Below are positions 16,450-24,825 of a stretch of 58,860 nt of DNA, piece after piece; position 1 is the stretch's first letter; every line of letters starts with the position of its first letter. The notes under the pieces are model-generated. The model worked only from the letters and a program-made list of their open reading frames with translations. It ran no database searches and had not been told where the DNA came from. Position numbers and translations under genes: made by a program. Source of the stretch: JACJXF01 sp964349045 (GTDB lineage Bacteria > Bacteroidota > Bacteroidia > Bacteroidales > GCA-2748055); the NCBI GenBank assembly GCA_964349045.1, contig CAYGFI010000011.1:1-58860 (forward strand). Direction: 5' to 3'.

Positions 16450-18135
16450 ATGAAAAACATGATTCTTTATTTAACCAGCACACTTTTGCTGCTTTGCACT
16501 AATCTGAGCAGCAGCGAAAGACCGATCAATAACACTCCTGTTAAGGATTCAATAACCGTTTTAAGTTCACCGGATTTATTTATTCTTGCATCCAGATGGG
16601 CTGAAGAGTATAATATTATAAATCCCGTTTTAAAGATTCATGTAATACCTGTTACCGAAAAGGGTATAGTTGAAATAAACACAGGAGCCAATCTGGGTTT
16701 CGTGTCTCAGGAATATTACTCATTACTTAACAGGGAATCAATATGGAAAGAGGTAATTGGTCGTGATGTTTTTGTACCGGTCATTAATTCTCAAAACCCA
16801 TTTCTGAAAGAAATTAATGAGCAGGGTATTTCCTCTCAGGAGTTTGTGCAGATTTTTACAAATTCCGGAAAAATGAACTGGGGTACTCTGGTTGAAAACG
16901 TTCAAAATCTTACCGTAAATTATTATTTTATCGACAATAAGTCTGTAAATGCAGGGATTGCCAATTTTCTAAATGCAGATCAGGTTATTTTTAATGGTAT
17001 TGTTGTTGATGGCGGTAAAGAAATGGTTTCAGCTGTTCAAAAAGATCCATATGCCATCGGGTTTTGCAAGTTGACAGACATCCTTGATTATAAGAATCAT
17101 AAAATTATGGAGAATATCAGGTTAATGCCTATCGACAGAAACAATAACGGAAGAATTGATTCAAATGAAAAGATTTATGACGATTTAAATGCATTCACCA
17201 GGGGAGTCTGGATCGGGAAATATCCAAAAGCTTTATACAGTAATATTTATACTGTTGCTTCATCAAAACCAACAGAAGAAATTGAGCTCGCATTTGTGAA
17301 ATGGGTTCTCACTGACGGGCAGCAATTTATTATACCTACCGGTTATTGTGACCTTGCATTTAATGAGCGTCAAACCAAGGTAGAAAAGTTAATTGCCGGT
17401 AAAATTGACATTGCCACACAGGAAAACGATAAATCTAACCTGAGACTGGTTTTATTCATATTAGGTGCAATGGTGGTAAGCGGTTTCTTATTGGATGTTG
17501 CAATCCGGTACAGAAAAAACAAAAGGGTGGATCCATCTCTTTCCGGTTTAGCTATTAAACCTGTTTTTAATGAAAACTCCGTTGACATTCTTAATGGACT
17601 GTATTTCGATAAAACTCATACATGGGCTTTTATGGAAAAATCAGGCCTTGTTAAAATAGGAATCGATGACTTTCTGCAACATCTTACCGGGGCAATTACC
17701 CAGGTAAAGATGAAAAATCCCGGGGAAAAAATAAAAAAGGGAGAACCTGTTTTTTCCATTATCCAAAAGGGCAAACAATTAAATATTTATTCTCCGGTTT
17801 CGGGAATTATTAAAGAGAAAAATCAACTCCTTATTTGTAATTCAGCTTTAATTAATTCATCTCCTTATTCTGATGGATGGGTTTATATGATCGAACCATC
17901 AAACTGGTTAAAGGAAATTCCTTTTTTATTTATGGCAGATAAATACAAAAACTGGATAAAAAATGAATTTTCACGACTGAAGGATTTCCTTGCACAAATA
18001 TTGAAACCCGACACCCTGCAATACAGTCATGTTGTACTTCAGGACGGTGGAGAACTTAAAGACAATTTACTTTCGGAAATGAGCCCACAGGTATGGGAAG
18101 AATTTCAGACCAACTTTATCAACACATCAAAATAA
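16450..18135 (+). CDS. Periplasmic substrate-binding (PstS-like) domain fused to membrane-anchored GcvH-like domain
   Basis: A 561-residue protein of unusual build. Signal peptide (1-22); a type II periplasmic-binding fold (about 30-315, PstS-like) with an EF-hand-like loop DRNNNGRIDSNE near residue 228; one membrane helix (about 331-352); a GcvH-like lipoyl-type barrel on the cytoplasmic side (about 380-475: THTWAFMEKSG, KIGIDDFLQHLTG, IYSPVSGII, SSPYSDGWVYMI); and a conserved tail with VVLQDGGELKDN. The lipoyl lysine of true GcvH is not at its expected place (G-K instead), so lipoylation is doubtful. The C-terminal 180 residues are paralogous to the gene at 20323. First gene of the module. 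Function unknown; a signalling or redox-coupling role is inferred. Confidence 0.75.
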   Translation: MKNMILYLTSTLLLLCTNLSSSERPINNTPVKDSITVLSSPDLFILASRWAEEYNIINPVLKIHVIPVTEKGIVEINTGANLGFVSQEYYSLLNRESIWKEVIGRDVFVPVINSQNPFLKEINEQGISSQEFVQIFTNSGKMNWGTLVENVQNLTVNYYFIDNKSVNAGIANFLNADQVIFNGIVVDGGKEMVSAVQKDPYAIGFCKLTDILDYKNHKIMENIRLMPIDRNNNGRIDSNEKIYDDLNAFTRGVWIGKYPKALYSNIYTVASSKPTEEIELAFVKWVLTDGQQFIIPTGYCDLAFNERQTKVEKLIAGKIDIATQENDKSNLRLVLFILGAMVVSGFLLDVAIRYRKNKRVDPSLSGLAIKPVFNENSVDILNGLYFDKTHTWAFMEKSGLVKIGIDDFLQHLTGAITQVKMKNPGEKIKKGEPVFSIIQKGKQLNIYSPVSGIIKEKNQLLICNSALINSSPYSDGWVYMIEPSNWLKEIPFLFMADKYKNWIKNEFSRLKDFLAQILKPDTLQYSHVVLQDGGELKDNLLSEMSPQVWEEFQTNFINTSK

Positions 18136-18182
18136 CCACAACTGCTCTGATAAGTTATTATTAACATTCTAAATATAAAATT

Positions 18183-19046
18183 ATGGGTTTAGATAGACGC
18201 GGCTTCATGAAAACACTTGGCATTGCCGGAGTAACGATCGCCATAGGAAAAGAACTGCATGCCAGGCCAAAAGAAAAAGAATCAGTGGAGTTTTATGGAA
18301 TGCTTTATGATTCTGCACAATGTGTTGGGTGTCAATCATGTGAAGCAGCCTGTGCAGAAGCTCATGGTTTCCCAGCCTCATCTGATGAACTTATTGCGGG
18401 AGTTGTTCGGAAAACTGACGAAAAAAGACGGACAGTTATTAATGCTTTTAGCACCACTAAAGGAGAGGTGTATCGGAAAACACAATGTTTCCATTGCAAT
18501 GAGCCCGCGTGCGGAGCTGCCTGTCTGACCCAGGCTATGCATAAAACACATGAAGGGGCGGTAATCTGGAGAGGAAGTAAATGTATGGGTTGCAGGTATT
18601 GCATGGTTTCCTGTCCGTTCGACATCCCGAAATTTGAATACCATAGTGCAAATCCAAAAATTGAAAAGTGTGATATGTGTTATGACAGGCAGTTGGAAGG
18701 CAAGTTGCCTGTATGTGTAGAAAATTGCCCGGCCGAGGCATTGGTTTTCGGCCCGCGAAGAGAACTGATTAAAGAAGCCCGAAAGAGAATTCATGATAAT
18801 CCGGATATGTATTATGATCATATTTATGGTGAGCATGAAGCCGGCGGAACAGAATATTTACAGTTATCTCCGGTACCTTTTGAGGAGCTGGGATTAAATA
18901 CCAAGATTCAGAAATCATCCTATCCTGAATTATCAAAAGGATTCCTTTACAGCGTTCCAACAATTTTCGTCCTCTGGCCTGCAGTTTTACTGGGCATCCA
19001 CGAGGCTACTAAAAATAACAAATCAAAAGAAGAAGAAAATGAGTAA
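18183..19046 (+). CDS. Tat-exported four-cluster [4Fe-4S] ferredoxin subunit (HybA/DmsB-like)
   Basis: A 287-residue electron-transfer subunit. The twin-arginine signal is DRRGFMKTLG (residues 4-13). Sixteen cysteines form four [4Fe-4S] sites: CVGCQSCEAAC (from 47), CFHCNEPACGAAC, CMGCRYCMVSCP, and CDMC ... CVENC. A C-terminal hydrophobic helix (FLYSVPTIFVLWPAVLLGI) anchors it, as in HybA. It should pass electrons between a quinone-interacting NrfD subunit and an unknown partner on the outer face of the membrane. Its end overlaps the next gene by 8 bp. No catalytic subunit is adjacent, unlike in hydrogenase or DMSO reductase operons. Confidence 0.92.
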   Translation: MGLDRRGFMKTLGIAGVTIAIGKELHARPKEKESVEFYGMLYDSAQCVGCQSCEAACAEAHGFPASSDELIAGVVRKTDEKRRTVINAFSTTKGEVYRKTQCFHCNEPACGAACLTQAMHKTHEGAVIWRGSKCMGCRYCMVSCPFDIPKFEYHSANPKIEKCDMCYDRQLEGKLPVCVENCPAEALVFGPRRELIKEARKRIHDNPDMYYDHIYGEHEAGGTEYLQLSPVPFEELGLNTKIQKSSYPELSKGFLYSVPTIFVLWPAVLLGIHEATKNNKSKEEENE

Positions 19047-20268
19047 TTCCGCCTATACCCTGCAGAATAATCCGGATAGCCAGTCTACCTGGAAATTTCT
19101 ACTCTCTGAGCTAAAACCCAAAGGAAAATGGCTTACGCCTTTTAATATTATTTCCATCCCGGTTATCCTTTTAGGCCTGGTACTTATCGTCATCCGTTTC
19201 TGGAAAGGACTGGGAGCAGTTACAAATCTTACGCAGGAAGTTCCATGGGGCTTGTGGATAGGTTTTGATGTGGTTACAGGCGTTGCTTTTGCCGGGGGAG
19301 CGTATGTCCTAACTTTTATGGTTTATATCCTGAACATGAAAAAGTACCATTCCATCGTCAGGATAACGGTATTGAACGGATTCCTTGCTTACGTGTTTTA
19401 TGCAGGAGCCTTGTTGCTGGATCTGGGACGCCCCTGGAATGTTATTAATCCTATCATCGGAAATAATTTTGGAACCAGTTCGGTTTTATTCCTGGTTGCA
19501 TGGCATTTCCTGTTGTATATGATTGCCCAGTTGATTGAATTTTCACCAGCCATTGCTGAATGGCTGGGAGCAAAACGGGCAAGAAAAATCCTTTCGGGAA
19601 TGACTATTGCAGCGGTTATATTCGGAATTACTTTATCAACACTGCATCAGTCAGGCTTAGGAGCTCTTTACCTGATGGCAAAGGATAAGATACATCCTTT
19701 GTGGTATTCTGAATTTATCCCGGTCATGTTTTTTGTATCAAGCATTTTCGCAGGTCTTTCAATGGTTATTTTCGAGGGAACTATAAGTCATAAGGTGTTT
19801 TCTGATAAGATCAGCGAGAAAGATCATCATGCGCAAAACGGAATAATTATTGGCTTATCAAAAATTTGCACTGGAACCATGTTCGCCTATTTTTTCCTCC
19901 ATCTTCTGGTATTTATTCACGGTCAGCATTGGGATCTTCTCAATACTCCGATGGGATACTGGTATATCCTGGAAATGGTTGGTTTTGTTGTTTTTCCAAT
20001 GATCCTTTTCTTTATCAGCTACAGGAAAAATAATGTTTTACTTATTCGAATTGCAGCCATTCTAACTATGCTGGGAATTATTTTGAACCGGCTTAATGTA
20101 ACCGTTATCGGCTTCAGATGGGATGCAGCAATCCGGTATGTTCCAACCTGGATGGAATTAGTTGTTACCCTTGCAGTAATCTTTACTGAAATCTGGATCT
20201 TCAGATGGGTCGTTAACCGTCTGCCAGTTTTACAGGACCCGCCTTCCTGGGTAAAGGAAGAAAAATAA
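19039..20268 (+). CDS. NrfD/HybB-family quinone-interacting membrane subunit
   Basis: A 409-residue integral membrane protein with about ten helices. It is close to HybB/HmcC in its conserved stretches: VPWGLWIGFDVVTGVAFAGG, LLLDLGRPW, the TLHQSGLGALYLMA loop with HPLWYSEFIPVMFF, and MVIFEGT. These subunits bind menaquinone and exchange electrons with the partner ferredoxin, here the gene overlapping it upstream. The family can work without haem. The direction of electron flow cannot be deduced from sequence. Confidence 0.93.
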   Translation: MSNSAYTLQNNPDSQSTWKFLLSELKPKGKWLTPFNIISIPVILLGLVLIVIRFWKGLGAVTNLTQEVPWGLWIGFDVVTGVAFAGGAYVLTFMVYILNMKKYHSIVRITVLNGFLAYVFYAGALLLDLGRPWNVINPIIGNNFGTSSVLFLVAWHFLLYMIAQLIEFSPAIAEWLGAKRARKILSGMTIAAVIFGITLSTLHQSGLGALYLMAKDKIHPLWYSEFIPVMFFVSSIFAGLSMVIFEGTISHKVFSDKISEKDHHAQNGIIIGLSKICTGTMFAYFFLHLLVFIHGQHWDLLNTPMGYWYILEMVGFVVFPMILFFISYRKNNVLLIRIAAILTMLGIILNRLNVTVIGFRWDAAIRYVPTWMELVVTLAVIFTEIWIFRWVVNRLPVLQDPPSWVKEEK

Positions 20269-20322
20269 ATATTGTAATCAGCTTTCCCTGTTTTTAAGGA
20301 GAAAGCACAAAAAATTAAAAAA

Positions 20323-21045
20323 ATGGAAGAATTTAGCTATCACAACATTTTTGCAACGAAAGGAATTGAATATATTGTCATTATTGCTTTTTTGGCTTTG
20401 CTGATTCCTTTCTGGGTACTATTGAACAGACAGTCTAAAACAAAAGGTATAAAAAAGGCATTGGGAATACTTTCTGATAAAATTTTAAGGATTCCTCAGG
20501 GTTTATTTTTCAGTAAAAACCACACCTGGGCGCATCTGGAAAAATCAGGAGCAGCTAAAGTGGGACTGGATGATTTACTACTGCACATCACAGGTGAGGT
20601 AAAATTCAGTAACCTTAAAAATCCCGGTGATATGATCAGGAAAGGGGATTTGCTGACTGAAATTGATCAGAACGGAAGAGTCCTCCAGGTCTTTTCTCCT
20701 ATTTCCGGAAAAATACTGACAACAAACGAAAATCTGAATGAGAATCCTGATTTATTGATTGCCGATCCTTACGGGCTGGGTTGGGTGTATAAAATTAAAC
20801 CTTCAAGCTGGGTTGCAGAAACAAATTCATATTTACTTGCTGAAGATGCAACCCGATGGTCGATCAAAGAATTGGAAAGATTTAAGGATTTCATAGCAGA
20901 ATCCATGAAAAAGTACTCACCGGAACCTTCTTATGTAATATTGCAGGATGGTGGTGAACTACGCGACAATACCCTTTCTGAACTTCCGGAAGAAATCTGG
21001 AGGGATTTTCAGGAATCTTTTTTAAAAGCGCCTGCTGAAAAATAG
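20323..21045 (+). CDS. Membrane-anchored GcvH-like protein without lipoyl lysine
   Basis: A 240-residue protein: one N-terminal helix (14-35), a GcvH-like barrel (about 58-160: NHTWAHLEKSG, KVGLDDLLLHITG, VFSPISGKI, ADPYGLGWVYKI), and a tail with VILQDGGELRDN (205-215) and IWRDFQESF. In GcvH the lipoylated lysine precedes the YSPVSG strand; here that loop reads DQNGRVLQ, without lysine. It is paralogous to the C-terminal half of the 16450 product. It closes the four-gene module 54 bp after the NrfD gene. It is not a glycine cleavage component: no gcvT or gcvP is near. A structural or coupling subunit is inferred. Confidence 0.8.
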   Translation: MEEFSYHNIFATKGIEYIVIIAFLALLIPFWVLLNRQSKTKGIKKALGILSDKILRIPQGLFFSKNHTWAHLEKSGAAKVGLDDLLLHITGEVKFSNLKNPGDMIRKGDLLTEIDQNGRVLQVFSPISGKILTTNENLNENPDLLIADPYGLGWVYKIKPSSWVAETNSYLLAEDATRWSIKELERFKDFIAESMKKYSPEPSYVILQDGGELRDNTLSELPEEIWRDFQESFLKAPAEK

Positions 21046-21116
21046 AATCTGTAAATGGTAATAAATAGCAGGTTTTTTTTAACTTGCCATATATCAGAAT
21101 TACATAAGGTATTCAG

Positions 21117-21159
21117 GTTTCGCAAAGTCAATAATGAAATTAATTAAACTTTGCGAAAC
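21117..21159. repeat. Perfect 12-bp inverted repeat between module and kinase
   Basis: GTTTCGCAAAGT (21117-21128) and ACTTTGCGAAAC (21148-21159) around 19 nt. It could terminate the module transcript, although a T run is weak (TTTTC), or be an operator before the kinase gene. Confidence 0.55.
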
Positions 21160-21243
21160 TTTTCGGGATTGTGGCTTTACTGCAAAAATCGCGTTTTCAA
21201 AGTTGAAGGCAAATTGAATCCCATTTAATTAAGGATTATCTGC

Positions 21244-22926
21244 ATGACCTTTTTTAATAAAATAAAATCCGGAAATTTCCTGGGAAGCCCATTCCTTAGA
21301 GGTTATGTAAAATTCAGATCTTCAATTTATAGCAGGGTTGTTTATACCATCACCTTATTATCTGTTTTCCTTTTTGTTTCCTTCGGCATTATTTTCAGAT
21401 CTGTTAACGAGCAATACCTTAACACGGTGATTCGTCAGAATGGAAATAATATCGGTTCCATGGTCGAAGGCGCTTTGTATTATTCCATGCTCGAAAATGA
21501 TAAGAGTGCACTTCAGAGAACTCTTGATGTTATTAATACCATGTCCGGAATTGATGATGTTAATATGTATGATATCCGGGATAGCCTGGTTTATTCATCT
21601 TTTTCATCAGAAAATATCCTTCACAGCAATCCGAATTGCAAAAGTTGTCATCCGGATATCCAAACCATGTTCCCTCCACTTGAAAAATCTTACCGGATAA
21701 TTGATGTCAACAGCGATTGCAACATGAATCTAAACGATCAGAGTCAGAGATTCCTGATAATCAGATCGCCCATTTTCAATGAAAAATCGTGCTACACAAG
21801 CTCATGTCATGCGCATAAAGAATCTGATGTGATTCTCGGTTCCCTCATAATAAAGATTCCTTTACAAGATCTGGATACTGCTATTGAAAAATCTTCAACA
21901 GAGTTTTTTGTGCTGGCATTAATTACAACTTTTCTTCTCGTCCTGTTTTTAATATTATTTACACGGAAAAAGATAAAAAGGCCATTAAATGCTATTATAC
22001 AGGCCAGTAAAGCTGTTTCAGCCGGAGATATGAGTAAAAGACTTGAAATTAAACACCGGCAACTGGATGATATGAGGATGGTTTCAGTTGCGTTTAATAA
22101 TATGCTTGATAACCTGGGTGCAGCAAATCTTGAACTTCAAAACTGGTCGCAACAGCTTGAATATAAAGTTCAGAAAAAATCGGAAGAATTATTGGAAGCT
22201 CAAAATGAATTGATACATATTGAAAGAATAGCATCCCTGGGGAAACTATCCTCATCTGTTGCACACGAAAAAAATAATCCGCTATCGGGTGTTTTGACAT
22301 ATACAAAACTGGTACACAAACAACTCAGTAAAATTGAACTGGATCCCTTCAAAAAGGAATCCATGTTGCAAAATCTGAAAGTTATTGAAACAGAAACAAA
22401 ACGATGTGGCGATATTGTTAAGGGATTGCTTGATTTTTCCAAAAAAGACCAGCAAAATTTTCAAAATCTGCACCTTCATAAAATATTACAGGAGACTTAT
22501 GATTTGATGTCACATCAAATGAAGATTGCAAATATCAGCTTTCTTACAGATTTTACTGCACATAACGATTTAATATATTGCAGCCCTAACCAGATAAAGC
22601 AAGCTTGCGTTGCTATGCTGGTTAATGCATCTGAAGCGGTTACAGAGAATGGAGAAATAATCATCAAAACGAATAATCCTGATGATTATAGTATTCAACT
22701 TGAGATCGTTGATAACGGATCAGGCATATCTCCGGAAGATATAACCCATATTTTTGAACCATTTTTCTCGGCAAAGCAAAAAGTAAGCGGCATTGGCCTG
22801 GGCTTAGCCATTGTTCATGGAATTGTTCAGAGCCATAAGGGAACTATTGATGTTAAATCCAGGCTGGGAAGGGGAACGACTTTTATAGTAGTTATTCCGG
22901 TGGTTAAGGAGGAGAGGGAACAGTGA
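21244..22926 (+). CDS. Sensor histidine kinase with c-type haem motifs
   Basis: A 560-residue membrane kinase. Helix 1 (31-52), a periplasmic sensor region (53-220), helix 2 (221-240), HAMP (about 241-292), coiled coil, HisKA with the phospho-acceptor H341, and HATPase (N box MLVNASEAV, G1 VDNGSGI, G2 GIGLGLAI). The sensor has CKSCH (132-136), a normal CxxCH haem site, and CYTSSCH (183-189), a CX4CH variant, so covalent haem sensing of redox, NO, CO or O2 is inferred. The H box reads HEKNNPLSG where most relatives have HEINNPLSG. It probably phosphorylates the NtrC-type regulator that follows. It ends directly at a tandem repeat array. Confidence 0.9.
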   Translation: MTFFNKIKSGNFLGSPFLRGYVKFRSSIYSRVVYTITLLSVFLFVSFGIIFRSVNEQYLNTVIRQNGNNIGSMVEGALYYSMLENDKSALQRTLDVINTMSGIDDVNMYDIRDSLVYSSFSSENILHSNPNCKSCHPDIQTMFPPLEKSYRIIDVNSDCNMNLNDQSQRFLIIRSPIFNEKSCYTSSCHAHKESDVILGSLIIKIPLQDLDTAIEKSSTEFFVLALITTFLLVLFLILFTRKKIKRPLNAIIQASKAVSAGDMSKRLEIKHRQLDDMRMVSVAFNNMLDNLGAANLELQNWSQQLEYKVQKKSEELLEAQNELIHIERIASLGKLSSSVAHEKNNPLSGVLTYTKLVHKQLSKIELDPFKKESMLQNLKVIETETKRCGDIVKGLLDFSKKDQQNFQNLHLHKILQETYDLMSHQMKIANISFLTDFTAHNDLIYCSPNQIKQACVAMLVNASEAVTENGEIIIKTNNPDDYSIQLEIVDNGSGISPEDITHIFEPFFSAKQKVSGIGLGLAIVHGIVQSHKGTIDVKSRLGRGTTFIVVIPVVKEEREQ

Positions 22927-23340
22927 ACAGGGCACCGCCCTGTGAAAGGGCTGAAAGCCCGAAAGAACACAACACAGGCCACCGCCCTGTGACAGGGCTG
23001 AAAGCCCGAAACAACACAACACAGGGCATCGCCCTATGCCAGGNNNNNNNNNNNNNNNNNNNNNNNNNNNNNNNNNNNNNNNNNNNNNNNNNNNNNNNNN
23101 NNNNNNNNNNNNNNNNNNNNNNNNNNNNNNNNNNNNNNNNNNNGCACCACCCAGTGACAGGGCTGAAAGCCCGAAACAACACAACACAGGGCATCGCCTT
23201 GTGACAGGGCACCACCCAGTGACAGGGCTGAAAGCCCGAAACAACACAACACAGGGCATCGCCCTGTGACAGGGCTGAAAGCCCGAAGAACTCAACGCAG
23301 AGCACTGCCCTGTGATAAAAAAAGAAAAAGCCCTGTAAGG
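22927..23340. repeat. 47-bp GC-rich tandem repeat array containing an assembly gap
   Basis: At least six full or partial 47-bp units, two left of the gap at 22927 and 22974, a third starting at 23021, and more from 23144 on. Each unit holds two small hairpins: GCCCTG-TGA-CAGGGC and GGGCT-GAA-AGCCC, then an A/C-rich link. One unit right of the gap has an extra partial copy. The 47-bp period is not a multiple of three, so it is not coding. It separates the kinase from its response regulator and would fold strongly in a shared transcript. Confidence 0.85.
23044..23143. other. Assembly gap (100 N) inside the repeat array
   Basis: A run of 100 undetermined bases. The tandem repeat probably prevented assembly, so the true copy number is unknown. 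Confidence 0.99.
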
Positions 23341-23367
23341 GCGCAAGATACCCCAAATCCCAACACC

Positions 23368-24714
23368 ATGACCAAGAAAATCTCCATATTAATTGTAGAC
23401 GACGAAGCCTCCGTCAGAGATTCATTATACAGCTGGTTTATTGAAGACGGCTATATTGTTGAATGTGCCGAAAACGCCAAAAAAGCGCTGTCTCTTCTCG
23501 AAACACGAAATTTTGACATTGTATTGGCAGATATAAAAATGCCCGGGATGGATGGACTGGAGATGCAAAGAAGAATTAAAACCCTGAACAAAGATTCGGT
23601 TGTCATTATTATGACTGCCTTTGCCTCTGTCGATACTGCAGTAAGGGCATTGAAAGATGGGGCATATGATTACATCACCAAGCCATTTGATCCTGACGAC
23701 CTGTCCCATTTGATCCGGAATGCCACGAAACAGATTACTTTACGTACTGAAAATGAAGTCTTAAGAGAAAAAGTTACTTTTCTGGAAAATGTAGAAGATC
23801 TGATAGGAAACAGCGCAGCAATGAAAAAGGTACTTAAGGATGTTGAAAGTGTAGCCCAGAGTAACTCCTCTGTAATTATTACCGGAGAAAGCGGTACTGG
23901 TAAAGAGCTTATTGCCAGGGCAATACATTCAAATTCACCCCGTAAGTTTTTCCCTTTAGTTAGCGTGCATTGCGGGGCATTGACAGAAAGCCTGCTGGAA
24001 AGCGAATTATTCGGACACGAAAAGGGAGCCTTTACCGGGGCCATGTATAACCGCAAAGGGAGATTTGAAATGGCCGATGGCGGTACCATTTTCCTGGATG
24101 AAATTGCAACTATTTCTTCTAAAATGCAGGTAGAACTGCTGCGTGTTCTTGAATCAAAAACTTTTATAAGAGTAGGTGGCAATAAGGAAATTACATCTGA
24201 TTTCCGGGTAATTTGCGCCACAAACAGGGATTTGAAAAAAATGGTGGGAAACGGCATTTTTCGTGAAGATCTTTTCTACAGACTGAACGTGGTTAATATT
24301 GCTATTCCCCCGCTCCGCGAACGAACAGAAGATATTCCGTTACTTGTGGAATATTTTATCAATAAGTACTGCACATCAATGAGCAGAGATATTATCAAAA
24401 TTGATCCTTCTGCATTAAAACGACTCGAGGAATTCGAATTCCCCGGAAATGTACGCGAACTGGAAAACATGATTGAGAGGGCAATTGTGATCGGTAATGG
24501 CAAGGAAATTCACCTGAAAGATCTTCCCCTTGGAAAAGATATCATTAGCAGTAACGTTGAAAGTCTTGATGACCTGGAGAACAAACACGTTCTCCAGATT
24601 CTGAACAAATACGGTTGGAATATCTCACGCGCTGCCCAGGCGCTTAAGGTCGACAGAGTTACTCTATATTCCAAGATTAAGAAATATGGTTTGAAACAAC
24701 CGGGGAAGAAATAA
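23368..24714 (+). CDS. NtrC-family sigma-54-dependent response regulator
   Basis: A 448-residue regulator. The receiver domain (1-120) has the acidic pair D11/D12, phospho-acceptor D55 and K-P-F at the end. The AAA+ domain (about 140-375) has Walker A GESGTGKE, the sigma-54 contact loop GAFTGA, and DGGTIFLDEI. A Fis-type helix-turn-helix closes it (NISRAAQALKVDRVTLYSKI). The start at 23368 is chosen because the 34 upstream in-frame codons come from the tandem repeat. It is the likely partner of the haem kinase and probably acts at the sigma-54-like promoter at 16400. Confidence 0.95.
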   Translation: MTKKISILIVDDEASVRDSLYSWFIEDGYIVECAENAKKALSLLETRNFDIVLADIKMPGMDGLEMQRRIKTLNKDSVVIIMTAFASVDTAVRALKDGAYDYITKPFDPDDLSHLIRNATKQITLRTENEVLREKVTFLENVEDLIGNSAAMKKVLKDVESVAQSNSSVIITGESGTGKELIARAIHSNSPRKFFPLVSVHCGALTESLLESELFGHEKGAFTGAMYNRKGRFEMADGGTIFLDEIATISSKMQVELLRVLESKTFIRVGGNKEITSDFRVICATNRDLKKMVGNGIFREDLFYRLNVVNIAIPPLRERTEDIPLLVEYFINKYCTSMSRDIIKIDPSALKRLEEFEFPGNVRELENMIERAIVIGNGKEIHLKDLPLGKDIISSNVESLDDLENKHVLQILNKYGWNISRAAQALKVDRVTLYSKIKKYGLKQPGKK

Positions 24715-24825
24715 GAGTAGTGAAAGAAATGATTAATAGTAAGATTGTAACACCTCACTAACACTCACTAATTCTCACTATCACTCATTATTCCTTAAGT
24801 TTTACCAGACCCAAAAAGCAAATAA

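Noticed and set aside
18362..18963. Long minus-strand frames opposite the ferredoxin gene
   Set aside because: They are antisense to a well-supported 16-cysteine protein and resemble no family.
18183..20268. A complete hydrogenase or DMSO reductase operon
   Set aside because: Only the electron-transfer and membrane subunits are present; no large or catalytic subunit gene is found on either side.
20323..21045. Glycine cleavage H protein
   Set aside because: The lipoyl lysine is missing, a membrane helix and a novel tail are added, and no gcvT or gcvP is near.
22927..23340. Repeat array as a CRISPR
   Set aside because: Units are contiguous tandem copies with period 47; there are no unique spacers and no cas genes.
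22923..23367. Open frames inside the 47-bp repeats and the N gap on both strands
   Set aside because: They exist because the repeat lacks stops in some frames; the period is not a multiple of three and the frames cross undetermined bases.
23266..23367. A 34-residue N-terminal extension of the response regulator
   Set aside because: These codons are tandem repeat sequence; the receiver domain starts naturally at the ATG at 23368.
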